From: an uncultured Clostridia bacterium
GTDB lineage: Bacteria; Bacillota; Clostridia; Oscillospirales; Oscillospiraceae
Direction of reading: 5' to 3'
Length of the DNA stretch: 52,016 nucleotides
Assembly: GCA_946628965.1 (NCBI GenBank)
Contig: CAMOXI010000006.1
Location: forward strand, 1 to 52,016
Shown: piece after piece, positions 18,542 to 29,721 of the stretch
How the letters are laid out: every line of letters starts with the position of its first letter
Numbering within the stretch: the stretch's first letter is position 1
Notes under the pieces: generated by a model
Told to the model about the DNA's origin: nothing
Databases searched by the model: none
The model's input: only the letters and a program-made list of their open reading frames with translations
Program-made: the position numbers and the translations under genes

Positions 18542-19774
18542 TCACACAGACATTCCGGCCACATAGCCGGTGGACCAGGCGATCTGCAGGTTGAAGCCGC
18601 CGGTATAGGCGTCCAGATCCAGCACCTCGCCCGCAAAATACAGGCCCTGCACCAGCTTGGATTCCATGGTGCGGGGATTGATTTCTTTCGTGCTCACGCC
18701 GCCCGCGGTGACGATGGCCTCGTCGATGGGCCGCGTGCCGCTGACGGAGACGGGGAAGGCCTTAAAGAGCTGCAGCAGGCGCTGCCGCTGCTCCCGGGTG
18801 ATGGCGTTCACCTTCGTGTCCTCCGGGATGCCGGAGAGGCGTACCAGCACAGGGATCATCGTCCGCCCGGCCAGCTCCCCCAGCGCGTTTTTGAATTCCT
18901 TGTTGGCGTATTTCTCAAAATCCCGCAGGATGCGGGCATCCAGCTTTTTCTCATCCAGCCCGGGTTTGAGGTCGATGGCGAGCCGATAGGTCTTCTCCCC
19001 CATGTGCCGCATCTTGGCGCTGGCGGACAGAACCAGCGGGCCGGAAACGCCGAAGTGGGTGAAGAGCATCTCCCCCAGCTCCCGGTAAATGAGCTTCTCG
19101 TCCTCGTAGGCCGAGAGCGTCACGTTTTTGAGGGCAAAGCCCTGCATTTCGGCGCAGTACTCATCGTTTGATGTCAGCGGCACCAGGGAGGGCCGCCGGG
19201 GCGTCACCGTGTGGCCCAGCTTCTCGGCGAAGCGGTAGCCCGCGCCGGTGGAGCCGGTGAGCGGATAGCTGAGGCCTCCGGTGCAGACGGCCGCGGCCCG
19301 GCAATTTAGCTGCCCCTCGCCGGTCACGACGCCGATCACCGCGCCATCGGACGTGAGGATGTCCTTCGCCTCGGTGTGCAGGACGCGCACGCCGCTTTTA
19401 TCGAGCTGGCGAACCAGCAGCCCCGCCACGTCGTTTGCGTTGTCGGACACGGGAAAGACCCGGTTGCCGCGCTCGGTCTTGAGCGGCAGACCCCGGTCTT
19501 CAAAGAAGGCCATGACCTCCTGCATGCCGAAGCGGTTCACCGCGCTGTAGAGAAAGCGCCCGTCCCCGGGGATGTTGGCCATGAACTCCTTCACGTCGCA
19601 GTTGTTGGTGACGTTGCAGCGGCCCTTGCCCGTGATGCGTAGCTTTCGCCCCAGCTTCTGGTTCGGCTCCAGCAGGCAGACGGAGAGGCCGCGCTCCGCC
19701 GCCGTGATCGCACACATCATGCCGGCGGGGCCGCCGCCGATCACGATGAGATCAAATTCTCTCTGTTTTTCCAT
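18542..19774 (-). CDS. BaiN/HI0933-family flavoprotein (NAD(P)/FAD-dependent oxidoreductase)
   Basis: A 410-residue protein with an N-terminal FAD-binding Rossmann fold (VIGGGPAGMMCAITAAERG, then the acidic LLEPN). KLGRKLRITGKGRCNVTN is the HI0933-family signature, and the C-terminal GLYFAGEVLDLDAYTGGFNLQ is the second FAD-contacting motif. The family includes BaiN, linked to bile-acid 7-dehydroxylation in Clostridium scindens, and YhiN, but most members have no assigned substrate. The start is 19774, 2 nt from the upstream stop. The upstream extension of the frame is the shadow of rluB. The position before cmk and ispH in the operon recurs in Clostridia. Confidence 0.92.
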   Translation of the reverse strand: MEKQREFDLIVIGGGPAGMMCAITAAERGLSVCLLEPNQKLGRKLRITGKGRCNVTNNCDVKEFMANIPGDGRFLYSAVNRFGMQEVMAFFEDRGLPLKTERGNRVFPVSDNANDVAGLLVRQLDKSGVRVLHTEAKDILTSDGAVIGVVTGEGQLNCRAAAVCTGGLSYPLTGSTGAGYRFAEKLGHTVTPRRPSLVPLTSNDEYCAEMQGFALKNVTLSAYEDEKLIYRELGEMLFTHFGVSGPLVLSASAKMRHMGEKTYRLAIDLKPGLDEKKLDARILRDFEKYANKEFKNALGELAGRTMIPVLVRLSGIPEDTKVNAITREQRQRLLQLFKAFPVSVSGTRPIDEAIVTAGGVSTKEINPRTMESKLVQGLYFAGEVLDLDAYTGGFNLQIAWSTGYVAGMSV

Positions 19775-19776
19775 AG

Positions 19777-20484
19777 TCAATCCAGCAACTGCCGTACTTC
19801 CTCGTCTGTCAGATCGCGCCATTTGCCGCGCGGGAGCGTGCCGAGGGTGAGGCCCCCCTCCCGGATGCGCAGCAGGCGCGTGACCTTCAGGCCGGCGAGC
19901 TCGCACATCTTGCGCACCTGGCGGTTGCGGCCCTCGTGGATCGTAATGTCCAGCACCGCGCCGCCGGGGATCAGCTCATGGAATTCCACCTCCGCCGGGG
20001 CGATCACATAGCCGTCGATCTCCATGGGCTCACGCAGATACTCGGCGCGCATTCCCACGTCCTCCCCCTGCACCCAGGTGCGGTAGCATTTCTCCACCTC
20101 GTGGGAGGGGTGCATCAGGTGGTTGGCAAAGTCCCCGTCGTTTGTCAGGAGCAGCAGGCCCTCGGAGTCCATATCCAGCCGCCCCACGGGATAGACGCGC
20201 TCCGGGATATCGCGCAGAAGCTCCGTCACGTCCCGTCTCCCCTGCTCGTCCTTGAGCGTGGTCACATAGCCGCGGGGCTTGTGGAGCATAACATAGCGCT
20301 TGCGCCCCATCTTCGGCAGCGGCGCTCCGTCCACGGTGATCTCGTCCGTCTCCGCATCCGCGCGCTCGCCCAGGGCGATGACACGGCCGTTGACCCGGAC
20401 TCTCCCCTGCTCGATCAGCGCCTCCGCCGCCCGGCGGGACATGAGCCCGGAGGCCGATATGAGTTTTTGCACGCGCTCGGGCAT
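19777..20484 (-). CDS. RsuA/RluB-family rRNA pseudouridine synthase
   Basis: A 235-residue enzyme that isomerises specific uridines in rRNA. An S4 RNA-binding domain is at residues 1-60 (RVQKLISASGLMSRRAAEALI). The catalytic domain has VGRLDMDSEGLLLLTNDG with the catalytic Asp in GRLD, and HEGRNRQVRKM near the C-terminus. The length and motifs fit the RluB/RsuA branch; 23S position 2605 is the usual RluB target, but this is not proven here. The start at 20484 has GGGAGGAG upstream. A hairpin at 20522-20554 lies in the gap from gerW. Confidence 0.93.
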   Translation of the reverse strand: MPERVQKLISASGLMSRRAAEALIEQGRVRVNGRVIALGERADAETDEITVDGAPLPKMGRKRYVMLHKPRGYVTTLKDEQGRRDVTELLRDIPERVYPVGRLDMDSEGLLLLTNDGDFANHLMHPSHEVEKCYRTWVQGEDVGMRAEYLREPMEIDGYVIAPAEVEFHELIPGGAVLDITIHEGRNRQVRKMCELAGLKVTRLLRIREGGLTLGTLPRGKWRDLTDEEVRQLLD

Positions 20485-20521
20485 GGCAGCTCCTCCCTTG
20501 GGAATCATCGGCACGCAGAAA

Positions 20522-20554
20522 CCAAGCACCACCCCAAAGCCGGGCGGTGCTTGG
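20522..20554 (-). terminator. Hairpin between gerW and the pseudouridine synthase gene
   Basis: Arms CCAAGCACC (20522-20530) and GGTGCTTGG (20546-20554) with a GC-rich loop. Only TTTCTG follows on the minus strand, so this is a weak terminator or attenuator that may lower expression of the second half of the operon. Confidence 0.5.
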
Positions 20555-20580
20555 CTTCACGGTATCCTTCAGAAAATCGC

Positions 20581-20967
20581 TCAGTCTTCTTTCTGGCGGG
20601 CGATGAATTCATCCACCCGGTCCATGACCTGGGGCACCATGTCGATCAGCCGATCCACGGTGTTGCTGGCGGGAGGCGTCACGTTCACCATGCGGATGCT
20701 GCCGTCCTTGATGACCAGAAAACCGATGGGGTCGATCTTCACGCCGGTGGCGTTGCCGCCGCCGAAAGGACGGTTGCCATTGGCGTTCTTCTGGTTCAGC
20801 TCGATGCCGCCGCCGCCGAAGCCGACGCTGATGCGGGAGATGGGGATCAGGGTGATCCCGTCCGGAGTATAAATCGGATCGCCGACAACGGTGTCCACCT
20901 TGAGGATGTTCCTCACGTTGTCCATGGTGGTCTGCATGAGTTCGCCGATCGGGTTGATGTTATCCAT
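20581..20967 (-). CDS. gerW: GerW-family sporulation protein (YtfJ)
   Basis: A 128-residue protein matching YtfJ/GerW. It has NPIGELMQTTMDNVRNILKV, DPIYTPDGITLIPISRISVGFG, a glycine-rich centre (GFGGGG, FGGGNATG) and DPIGFLVIKDGSIRMV. In Bacillus subtilis GerW is needed for spores to germinate with some nutrient germinants; the molecular role is unclear. The start overlaps the DUF2953 stop by eight bases, as in the conserved ytfI-ytfJ pair, and AGGAAAGG precedes it. It indicates a spore-former. Confidence 0.93.
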   Translation of the reverse strand: MDNINPIGELMQTTMDNVRNILKVDTVVGDPIYTPDGITLIPISRISVGFGGGGIELNQKNANGNRPFGGGNATGVKIDPIGFLVIKDGSIRMVNVTPPASNTVDRLIDMVPQVMDRVDEFIARQKED

Positions 20968-21685
20968 TTGCTGCCATCCTTTCCTCGTCCTGTATCGTTT
21001 GTTCGTTATCTTTCTTATCGTTATCCGGCGGATCGTTCCCCGCCGCCGTTGCTTCCTCTTTGATGCGCTTTTTCCGCCGCAGCAGCACCTTCAGCGCGCC
21101 CCAGCCGATCACGAAGAGCATGCCGATCACCGTGCAGAGCCGGAAGCTCATGGCGATGGCGAAGTCCACATGGGGCCAGTCGTCCGTGAAGTCCACCGCG
21201 GTCCACACGTCGCTGTTTTTCGCGTTGAGCTTCGTGCAGGCGGGCGCCATGGCCGAGAGCCAGGCGTTGATCTTCCCGTAGGCCATGGCCACGTCATAGG
21301 GATCATAGCCGGCCACGATCAGATGCAGCACAAAGCGGTCCACCCGGATGCGGTGAGTGAAGTGCCCCAGCCCGTGCAGCACAGCCTTCAGCAGATCCAG
21401 GATCTCGTCGAGCGTAATGTCGAGCTTCTTCTTTTCCTTGGGCTTATCGTCCTTCGGCTTTTCCTCTTTGGGCTTCTTCTCTTTTTTCTTTTTCTTCTTT
21501 TTCGGCGGCTTCGGCTCGTCACTCTCCGGCTTCTTCTTGCGCGGGAAGAGCCGGAGCTCTGCGCCCGCGACCGTGGCCGAGACGTGGATCTTCCCCTGCT
21601 CGTAGCCGAGATCGGCCCCGATGGGGACGAGCAGCACTGCCGCGATCAGCAGCACCAGCACGCCCAAAATGATCAGGAATACCAA
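20960..21685 (-). CDS. DUF2953 membrane protein (YtfI-like) with Lys-rich segment
   Basis: A 241-residue protein. The N-terminal membrane helix (residues 2-22) is followed by a short beta region (GKIHVSATVAGAELRLFP). A very lysine-rich linker then runs from about residue 50 to 87, with little but K, E, P and D. Next come LDEILDLLKAVLHGL and the RIRVDRFVLHLIVAGYDPYDVAMAYG block typical of DUF2953, and a second hydrophobic stretch near 187-205. The start is a TTG at 21685 with AAGGAG upstream. The gene overlaps gerW, a partnership conserved in spore-formers. Function unknown. Confidence 0.88.
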   Translation of the reverse strand: MVFLIILGVLVLLIAAVLLVPIGADLGYEQGKIHVSATVAGAELRLFPRKKKPESDEPKPPKKKKKKKEKKPKEEKPKDDKPKEKKKLDITLDEILDLLKAVLHGLGHFTHRIRVDRFVLHLIVAGYDPYDVAMAYGKINAWLSAMAPACTKLNAKNSDVWTAVDFTDDWPHVDFAIAMSFRLCTVIGMLFVIGWGALKVLLRRKKRIKEEATAAGNDPPDNDKKDNEQTIQDEERMAANG

Positions 21686-21691
21686 GCTTCC

Positions 21692-22306
21692 TCACTCCTT
21701 TGCCGGCTCCCCGTCCAGATGCTCCATGGAGATCTGTCCCGGGGTCACGGCATTTTGCAGTTCGTCTATCGCCTGCTGCAGCTTCTGTACGCCCTCGCCG
21801 TTGGTCATATCGGGCAGGGGCGGCAGCTGCGACAGGTCGGAAATGCCCATCGTGCGCAGAAACACATCCGTCGTCTGGAAGAGGGCCGGGCGGCCCGGCG
21901 CCTCCAGATGGCCGCAGACCTCAATGAGGCCGCGCTCCGTGAGAACGCCCACGGTGTAAGAGCTGTCCACCCCGCGCACCCGGTCGATATATGCGCGGGT
22001 CACGGGCTGAAAGTAGGCGGTGATGGCCAGTGTCTCCAGCGCGGGCTGGGAGAGCATGGGGGGCTTGCGCTGCTCCAGCGCCTTGGTAATGAGCGGCGCG
22101 TATTCGGGGGCCGAGCACATCTGCAGCTTATCTCCCAAGCGCAGGATGCGCATACCGCGCCCTTCCTTGGCGTAGCGTTCGGCCAGTTCCCCGGCGATGC
22201 GCGCCAGCTCCTGCTCGTCCGTATCCAGGATCAGCGAGAGCCGCGCGATCTTCACCGGCTCCCCCGCTGCAAACAGTATCGCCTCCAGGGCGGCATAAAT
22301 ATCCAT
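21692..22306 (-). CDS. scpB: Segregation and condensation protein ScpB
   Basis: A 204-residue winged-helix protein of the Smc-ScpAB condensin complex that compacts and separates chromosomes. IYAALEAILFAAGEPV, LSQPALETLAITAYFQPVTRA and GVDSSYTVGVLTERGLIE are ScpB signatures (paired winged helices at about 1-80 and 95-165). It follows scpA by 14 nt and precedes the DUF2953 gene by 6 nt. Confidence 0.96.
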   Translation of the reverse strand: MDIYAALEAILFAAGEPVKIARLSLILDTDEQELARIAGELAERYAKEGRGMRILRLGDKLQMCSAPEYAPLITKALEQRKPPMLSQPALETLAITAYFQPVTRAYIDRVRGVDSSYTVGVLTERGLIEVCGHLEAPGRPALFQTTDVFLRTMGISDLSQLPPLPDMTNGEGVQKLQQAIDELQNAVTPGQISMEHLDGEPAKE

Positions 22307-22320
22307 TGACTGCGTAAATC

Positions 22321-23106
22321 CTATTCTTCGATTTTCTCCAGGATCTCCTCCACGTCGCCGCCGGTAAAGCGGACGCGGTAGTCCTCCCCTTCCCGGTCCA
22401 CGCGGACGCTGCCCATGCTGATGAGTTCCAGCACGCTCATGAAGGTGGCCACCACCTCCGACCGGGAGGCACAGGCGCGGTAGAGCGCCTCCAGCGAGCT
22501 GTCCCCGTTCCGCAGCGTCTCCAGGATCTGGCGGCTCTTGCTGCGCACGCTGTAGATGATGCGCCGCGGGATCGCGCCGGAGATCGTATCCTCAATCTCC
22601 GAGGTCTTGACGCCGCGGGAATAGACCCGGGCCAGGGCTTTTAAGAGATCCACCGGCTCGTGCCGGTATTCATACTCCCGCGTGGTCTTCGGCAGCGGCT
22701 CCGGGAGCTTGGCAAAGTACAGCATACCCAGCTCCGAGGCTTTTTTCAGCTCCGGCGTGACCTGCTGCACGGCGGCGAAGCTGTCCTTGGCCTTGAGCTG
22801 CTCCAGGGACTGCAGCAGCACTTCCAGCTCGGAGACCTCTTCCTCCTGGGTCAGCAGCATGCGGGTCTTGATATACAGCAGATGGGCCGCCATCTGCACG
22901 AATTCGCTCGCGATCTCCAGATCCATGCTCTGCATCTTGTCGAGGTAAGCCAGGTACTGATCCAGAATGTCGGAGATCACGATGTCGCGGATCTCTATTT
23001 TATTTTTGGAGAGCAGCATCAGGATCAGGCTCAGCGGGCCCTCAAAATCCTGCATGTCATTCTTGTCGTGAATGACGCCCTCCAGGTAAAAATTCGGATT
23101 TTCCAT
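22321..23106 (-). CDS. scpA: Segregation and condensation protein ScpA
   Basis: A 261-residue kleisin that bridges Smc heads. The N-terminal domain has FEGPLSLILMLLSKNKIEIRDIVISDI, which binds the Smc neck, followed by a helical region (EFVQMAAHLLYIKTRMLL), an acidic linker, and a C-terminal winged helix that binds the Smc cap. The start ATG at 23106 directly abuts the stop of the M50 protease gene. The gene belongs to the operon starting at the promoter near 23822. Confidence 0.96.
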   Translation of the reverse strand: MENPNFYLEGVIHDKNDMQDFEGPLSLILMLLSKNKIEIRDIVISDILDQYLAYLDKMQSMDLEIASEFVQMAAHLLYIKTRMLLTQEEEVSELEVLLQSLEQLKAKDSFAAVQQVTPELKKASELGMLYFAKLPEPLPKTTREYEYRHEPVDLLKALARVYSRGVKTSEIEDTISGAIPRRIIYSVRSKSRQILETLRNGDSSLEALYRACASRSEVVATFMSVLELISMGSVRVDREGEDYRVRFTGGDVEEILEKIEE

Positions 23107-23775
23107 TCAGCGGTAAAACAACTTTACTGTAAGATCAAACGCGGCATGTGCCACGGGGAGAAGCGCCGTCCAGGCGGCGTTGATGAGCGCGGTCAGCGGC
23201 TTACCGAGAACCCCCAGCGAAACCAGCGCAAACAAAACCAGCGAGCCGTAGCGTTCATAGCGCATGAGCTTGCGGTAGCCCTCGTCCGGCAGCAGGGAGA
23301 AGAGGATCTTGGAGCCGTCCAGCGGCGGGACGGGCAGCAGGTTGAAAATCGCAAGGCCCAGGCTGATGCGGGCCGTGAGGCCGATCATCTGCAGAACATA
23401 GCTCCCCGCCGCGCTTTGCTGCAGGGGCAGATTCAAGGCCCCGAAGAGGGCGAGAAACACCAGCGTGATCACCACGTTGCAGGCTGGCCCGGCCAGGGCC
23501 GTGACGGCCATGCCCTTTTTCGGCTCCTTGAAGCGGTACATGTTCACGGGCACGGGCTTGGCCCAGCCCACGTGAAAGACCACCATCATCAGAAGGCCCA
23601 TCGGATCCAGGTGCTTGAGGGGATTGAGCGTGAGCCGCCCGGCGTCCTTCGCCGTGGTGTCGCCCAGCTTATAGGCGACAAAGCCGTGGCTCAATTCGTG
23701 GAGCGTGATGCACAGCAGCGAGGGGATCACACCCAGCAAAATCTCCAGCAGGTAGCTGAAATCAAAGCCGCTCAT
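23107..23775 (-). CDS. M50-family site-2 protease (YwhC-type)
   Basis: A 222-residue intramembrane metalloprotease. CITLHELSHGFVAYKLGD carries the zinc motif HELSH (His26, Glu27, His30). NLLPVPPLDGSKI supplies the third zinc ligand, Asp. DAGRLTLNPLKHLDPMG is typical of the clostridial M50 subgroup usually found upstream of scpA. There are several membrane helices. The start at 23775 has GGGAAG upstream; the open frame continues further but passes through the promoter region. The substrate is unknown. It is first in the long operon. Confidence 0.92.
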   Translation of the reverse strand: MSGFDFSYLLEILLGVIPSLLCITLHELSHGFVAYKLGDTTAKDAGRLTLNPLKHLDPMGLLMMVVFHVGWAKPVPVNMYRFKEPKKGMAVTALAGPACNVVITLVFLALFGALNLPLQQSAAGSYVLQMIGLTARISLGLAIFNLLPVPPLDGSKILFSLLPDEGYRKLMRYERYGSLVLFALVSLGVLGKPLTALINAAWTALLPVAHAAFDLTVKLFYR

Positions 23776-23807
23776 GATATCTTCCCAGATGCTGATGCCA
23801 TTCACCC

Positions 23808-23850
23808 CCAATATATTGGTTATTCTACCAAACAAATCAGCAAAATACAA
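23808..23850 (-). promoter_or_regulatory. Promoter of the M50-scpAB-gerW-cmk-ispH operon with a start-site palindrome
   Basis: TTGTAT (23845-23850), 17-bp spacer, TAGAAT (23822-23827). A perfect 12-bp palindrome CCAATATATTGG (23808-23819) covers the expected transcription start, where a repressor could bind. Confidence 0.7.
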
Positions 23851-23925
23851 GAGCGGGACATGAAAACTTGCAGTTCTTCCCATCCTGCGGTGATTCTTTT
23901 TCTCTCCCGTGGTATCAAATACCGC

Positions 23926-23954
23926 TTTACAAGCTGAGGTCTCCTCCCTATACT
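23926..23954 (+). promoter_or_regulatory. Sigma-A promoter of the aldo/keto reductase gene
   Basis: TTTACA (23926-23931), 17-bp spacer, TATACT (23949-23954), 38 nt before the start codon. Confidence 0.7.
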
Positions 23955-23992
23955 GTAAGCATACTCTTAAAACATGGAAAGGGAGCATCCTG

Positions 23993-25186
23993 ATGCAATA
24001 CAGAAAAGACCGGAACGGGAACGCGCTGAGTATCCTCGGCTACGGCTGCATGCGCTTTACCCGCAAGGGAAACGGCATCGACCTTCCGAAGACCGAGCAG
24101 GAGCTGCTGGCGGCCTACCGGGCGGGTGTGAACTACTTCGACACCGCCTATATCTACCCCGGGAGCGAGGCCGCCGTGGGCGAGATCTTCGAGCGAAACG
24201 GCCTGCGTGACAAGGTGAATCTCGCCACAAAGCTCCCCCAGTACCTGATCGGGAACCGGGCCGCGCTGGACCGCTATTTTGACGAGGAGCTGAGCCGCCT
24301 GCGCACCGACCACGTGGACTACTACCTGATGCACCATCTGACGGACGTGGCCATGTGGGAAAAACTCAAGCAGGTGGGCATCCTCAGCTGGATCGCGGAG
24401 AAGAAAGCCTCCGGCGCGATCCGCAACATCGGCTTTTCCTACCACGGCAACACCGAGAATTTCCTCAGGATCCAGGACGACTACGACTGGGACTTCTGCC
24501 AGATCCAGTACAACTATCTGGACGAGGTGGCCCAGGCCGGCAAAAAAGGCCTGCAGGCGGCCTACGCCAAAGGCATTGCCGTCATGATCATGGAGCCGCT
24601 GCGGGGCGGAAAACTGGTGAATATGCTGCCTGAAAAGGCCAAAGCAGCCATGCGTGAGAGCGGCCGCGGCTGGAGCCCCGCCGAGTGGGGACTTCGCTGG
24701 CTCTACAACCAGCCGGAGGTCACGGTGGTGCTCTCCGGCATGAACTCGCTGGAGATGGTTCAGGCCAACTGCCGCACGGCGAGCGAGGCCGAGGCGGGGG
24801 CTTTTACCGACGCCGACTTTGAAACCCTGGAAAAAGTCAAGGCCGCCATCCGGGAAAAGGAGCGCGTCGGCTGCACCGGCTGCCGCTACTGTATGCCCTG
24901 CCCAAAGGGCGTGGACATCCCTGGCATCTTCCGCTGCTGGAACACAATGTACACCGAATCCAAGTCCGAAGGCCGCTCCCAGTTTATCCAGACCGTGGGC
25001 CTGACGCGGGAGCCTGCCTTCGCCTCCCAGTGCATCCGCTGCGGCAAATGCGAACAGCACTGTCCCCAGGGCATCTCCATCCGGGACAAGCTGCAGGAGG
25101 CGGACCGGGATCTCCGTCCGCTGCCATATAAACTTGCCATCGGCGCCGCCCGGGCCTTCATGTTCCGCAAGCCGAAGCGGAGATAA
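23993..25186 (+). CDS. Aldo/keto reductase with two C-terminal [4Fe-4S] motifs
   Basis: A 398-residue protein. Residues 1-280 form a TIM-barrel aldo/keto reductase: NYFDTAYIYPG (catalytic Asp and Tyr), LATKLP (Lys) and DYYLMHHL (His). The C-terminal region has two ferredoxin-type cysteine groups, CTGCRYCMPCPKG and CIRCGKCEQHCPQG. Iron-sulfur aldo/keto reductases of this type are common in anaerobes and may take electrons from ferredoxin; the physiological substrate is unknown. GGGAG lies seven bases before the ATG. The gene is monocistronic, with its own promoter and a strong terminator. Confidence 0.93.
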   Translation: MQYRKDRNGNALSILGYGCMRFTRKGNGIDLPKTEQELLAAYRAGVNYFDTAYIYPGSEAAVGEIFERNGLRDKVNLATKLPQYLIGNRAALDRYFDEELSRLRTDHVDYYLMHHLTDVAMWEKLKQVGILSWIAEKKASGAIRNIGFSYHGNTENFLRIQDDYDWDFCQIQYNYLDEVAQAGKKGLQAAYAKGIAVMIMEPLRGGKLVNMLPEKAKAAMRESGRGWSPAEWGLRWLYNQPEVTVVLSGMNSLEMVQANCRTASEAEAGAFTDADFETLEKVKAAIREKERVGCTGCRYCMPCPKGVDIPGIFRCWNTMYTESKSEGRSQFIQTVGLTREPAFASQCIRCGKCEQHCPQGISIRDKLQEADRDLRPLPYKLAIGAARAFMFRKPKRR

Positions 25187-25190
25187 GAGC

Positions 25191-25226
25191 AGCAAAAGGG
25201 ACGTGTGTTCACGTCCCTTTTGCTGT
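25191..25226 (+). terminator. Rho-independent terminator of the aldo/keto reductase gene
   Basis: Perfect 15-bp arms (25191-25205 and 25210-25224) with the core AAAAGGGACGTG / CACGTCCCTTTT and a TGTT loop. The descending arm supplies the T tract. Confidence 0.9.
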
Positions 25227-25227
25227 T

Positions 25228-25250
25228 AGTTTTCAGTTTTCAGATTTCAG
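25228..25250 (+). repeat. TTTTCAG-type 3'-end repeat after the aldo/keto reductase terminator
   Basis: Reads AGTTTTCAGTTTTCAG then ATTTCAG. It is the same word and gene-relative orientation as the copy after murD at 8166-8189. Confidence 0.65.
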
Positions 25251-25277
25251 GAGAGATAACGGACTAACAACGCTAAA

Positions 25278-25312
25278 GCGGGGCAGAGAAAACCAGTGTT
25301 TCTCTGCCCCGC
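25278..25312 (-). terminator. Terminator hairpin of the lon-engB operon
   Basis: Perfect 14-bp arms GCGGGGCAGAGAAA (25278-25291) and TTTCTCTGCCCCGC (25299-25312), loop of seven. A short TTT follows on the minus strand. It lies 14 nt after the engB stop. Confidence 0.75.
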
Positions 25313-25325
25313 AGATTTATGACCT

Positions 25326-25916
25326 TTACAGCAGCTTGAGGATCTCCGCCAGGAGCACTTCCCTGCCCTGGGCCTTCTCGGCCGAGAACGGGATCAGCAG
25401 CACGTCCTCCGGAAGCGAAAGCGTGTCCCGGATCAGCTGCAGGTTCGGCTCGATTTCGCTCTTTTTGAGCTTGTCGAGCTTGTTCGCCACGACCACCAGG
25501 GGCCGCCCGCTGTTTTTGAACCACTCCGCCATGGTCACATCGTCCGCCGTGGGCTTGTGCCGCGCGTCCACGATCATCACGCCGAGGCTCATCAGGCCGG
25601 GTTCCGAGAAGAAATCCTCCATCAGTTTGCCCCAGCGGTCTCGCTCCGCCTGGGAGACTTTGGCAAAGCCGTATCCCGGCAGATCCACGAAATAGACCTT
25701 CTCGTCGATGAAGAAGTAGTTCACGTGCACGGTCTTGCCAGGTTCGGAGCCCACCCGCGCGAAGTTCTTGCGGTTGAGCATCCGATTGATGACCGAGGAC
25801 TTGCCCACGTTGGACTTACCCGCGAACACCACTGTCGGCACAGAGGTACGGATAAACTGCTTCGGATTTGCGGCAGAGCGGATAAACTCCGCCCGGTTCA
25901 CGTTCAGGTTCGCCAT
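25326..25916 (-). CDS. engB: Ribosome biogenesis GTPase EngB (YsxC/YihA)
   Basis: A 196-residue small GTPase for 50S ribosome assembly. G1 is [11 protein letters not shown], switch region [13 protein letters not shown]3 [12 protein letters not shown]4 ANKLDKL and G5 FSAEK. The start at 25916 follows the lon stop by 7 nt and matches family N-termini. lon followed by ysxC is a classic Firmicutes pair. It ends the tig-clpP-clpX-lon-engB block. Confidence 0.96.
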   Translation of the reverse strand: MANLNVNRAEFIRSAANPKQFIRTSVPTVVFAGKSNVGKSSVINRMLNRKNFARVGSEPGKTVHVNYFFIDEKVYFVDLPGYGFAKVSQAERDRWGKLMEDFFSEPGLMSLGVMIVDARHKPTADDVTMAEWFKNSGRPLVVVANKLDKLKKSEIEPNLQLIRDTLSLPEDVLLIPFSAEKAQGREVLLAEILKLL

Positions 25917-25923
25917 GGCGCAC

Positions 25924-28323
<2,400 letters not shown>

Positions 28324-28355
28324 TCTCTGTATCTCCTTTCCGGAGGGGGTGTTTC

Positions 28356-28413
28356 AAAATGAATCATGAAGAATTGTGCTGTCCCTAATGATTCATTTTA
28401 CGTGATTCATTCT
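28356..28413 (-). repeat. AATGAATnATG-type 3'-end repeat at the clpX stop
   Basis: Inverted arms AAAATGAATCAT (28356-28367) and ATGATTCATTTT (28388-28399). On the minus strand GAATGAATCACGTAAAATGAA begins at the last sense codons of clpX, so the TGA stop lies inside the repeat. A longer relative sits at the yraN stop (32751-32846). Confidence 0.7.
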
Positions 28414-29654
28414 CTCTCGATGATCGGTTTCGCGCCGTTAATCACGCAGTCGGCCGTAATGGTGACCTTCTTCACCGTGGGATCGGAGGGCACGGTGTAC
28501 ATGATCTCGGTCATGACACTCTCCATTACGCTCCGCAGGCCGCGGGCGCCGATCTTGCGCTCGATGGCGCGGTCAGCAATGGCCTCCAGCGCGTCGGGCT
28601 CGTAGACGAGCTCCACGTTGTCCATGCCCATGAGCGCCTGGTACTGCTTGGTCATGGCGTTCTTCGGCTCGGTCAGGATGCGCACCAAATCGTCCCGCTT
28701 CAGGGAATCCAGAGAAGCGACGACCGGGAGCCGCCCGATCAGCTCGGGGATGATGCCGAACTTCAGCAGGTCGTGCTGCTGCACCTGAGAGAGGATCTCC
28801 CCCACATCGCGCTCGGTGCTGCTGACGATGTCGGCGCCGAAGCCCATGGACTTCTTGCTGGTGCGCTTCTCGATGATCTTATCCAGCCCGTCGAAGGCGC
28901 CGCCGCAGATAAAGAGCACGTTCGTGGTATCCACATGGATGAACTCCTGGTGCGGATGCTTGCGGCCGCCCTGGGGCGGGACGTTCGCGATCGTGCCTTC
29001 GAGGAGCTTCAACAGCGCCTGCTGCACGCCCTCGCCCGATACGTCGCGGGTGATGGAGGTGTTTTCGCTCTTGCGGGCGATCTTGTCGATCTCGTCGATG
29101 TAAATGATGCCGCGCTGGGCGCGCTCCACGTCGAAATCCGCGGCCTGCAGCAGCTTGAGGATCACGTTCTCCACGTCCTCGCCCACGTAGCCGGCCTCGG
29201 TCAGCGTGGTGGCGTCCGCGATGGCGAAGGGCACGTCCAGCATCTTGGCCATAGTCTGGGCAAAGAGGGTCTTGCCGCTGCCGGTGGGGCCGATGAGCAG
29301 GATGTTGCTCTTCTGCAGCTCCACATCGTCATCTGCACGGCGCAGGATGCGCTTGTAGTGGTTGTATACCGCCACCGCCAGCACCATCTTGGCGCGATCC
29401 TGGCCGATCACGTATTCGTCCAGTCCGGCCTTGATCTGCATGGGGCGCGGCAGCTTTTCAAATTCCAGCGGCAGCCCGTCGTAACCGGTGATCTGGGGCT
29501 GGGGCGCGGGCGTATCGTCCACGATGGACATGCACATGCGCACGCACTCGTCGCAGATATAGCTGCCGTTGCCCGCGATGAGGCGGTTCACCATGGACTG
29601 GGGTTTCCCGCAGAAGGAGCAGCGGATGCTTCTGCGTTCGTCGTTCTTAGCCAT
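28407..29654 (-). CDS. clpX: ATP-dependent Clp protease ATP-binding subunit ClpX
   Basis: A 415-residue AAA+ unfoldase that feeds substrates to ClpP. The N-terminal zinc-binding domain has RCSFCGKPQ and CDEC. Walker A is [10 protein letters not shown], Walker [12 protein letters not shown], followed by sensor and C-terminal domains (DELIGRLPV-type arginine region and the [10 protein letters not shown] motif). The start ATG at 29654 has GGAG six bases upstream; a TTG four codons earlier is less likely. It lies 67 nt after clpP. Its stop codon lies within an AATGAATnATG-type repeat. Confidence 0.97.
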   Translation of the reverse strand: MAKNDERRSIRCSFCGKPQSMVNRLIAGNGSYICDECVRMCMSIVDDTPAPQPQITGYDGLPLEFEKLPRPMQIKAGLDEYVIGQDRAKMVLAVAVYNHYKRILRRADDDVELQKSNILLIGPTGSGKTLFAQTMAKMLDVPFAIADATTLTEAGYVGEDVENVILKLLQAADFDVERAQRGIIYIDEIDKIARKSENTSITRDVSGEGVQQALLKLLEGTIANVPPQGGRKHPHQEFIHVDTTNVLFICGGAFDGLDKIIEKRTSKKSMGFGADIVSSTERDVGEILSQVQQHDLLKFGIIPELIGRLPVVASLDSLKRDDLVRILTEPKNAMTKQYQALMGMDNVELVYEPDALEAIADRAIERKIGARGLRSVMESVMTEIMYTVPSDPTVKKVTITADCVINGAKPIIERE

Positions 29655-29721
29655 TTGCTTCTCCAATCTTCAAAATGGGGGAACAAATATGTTCCCCCAT
29701 CCAGACGTTTTTACAATGCTA

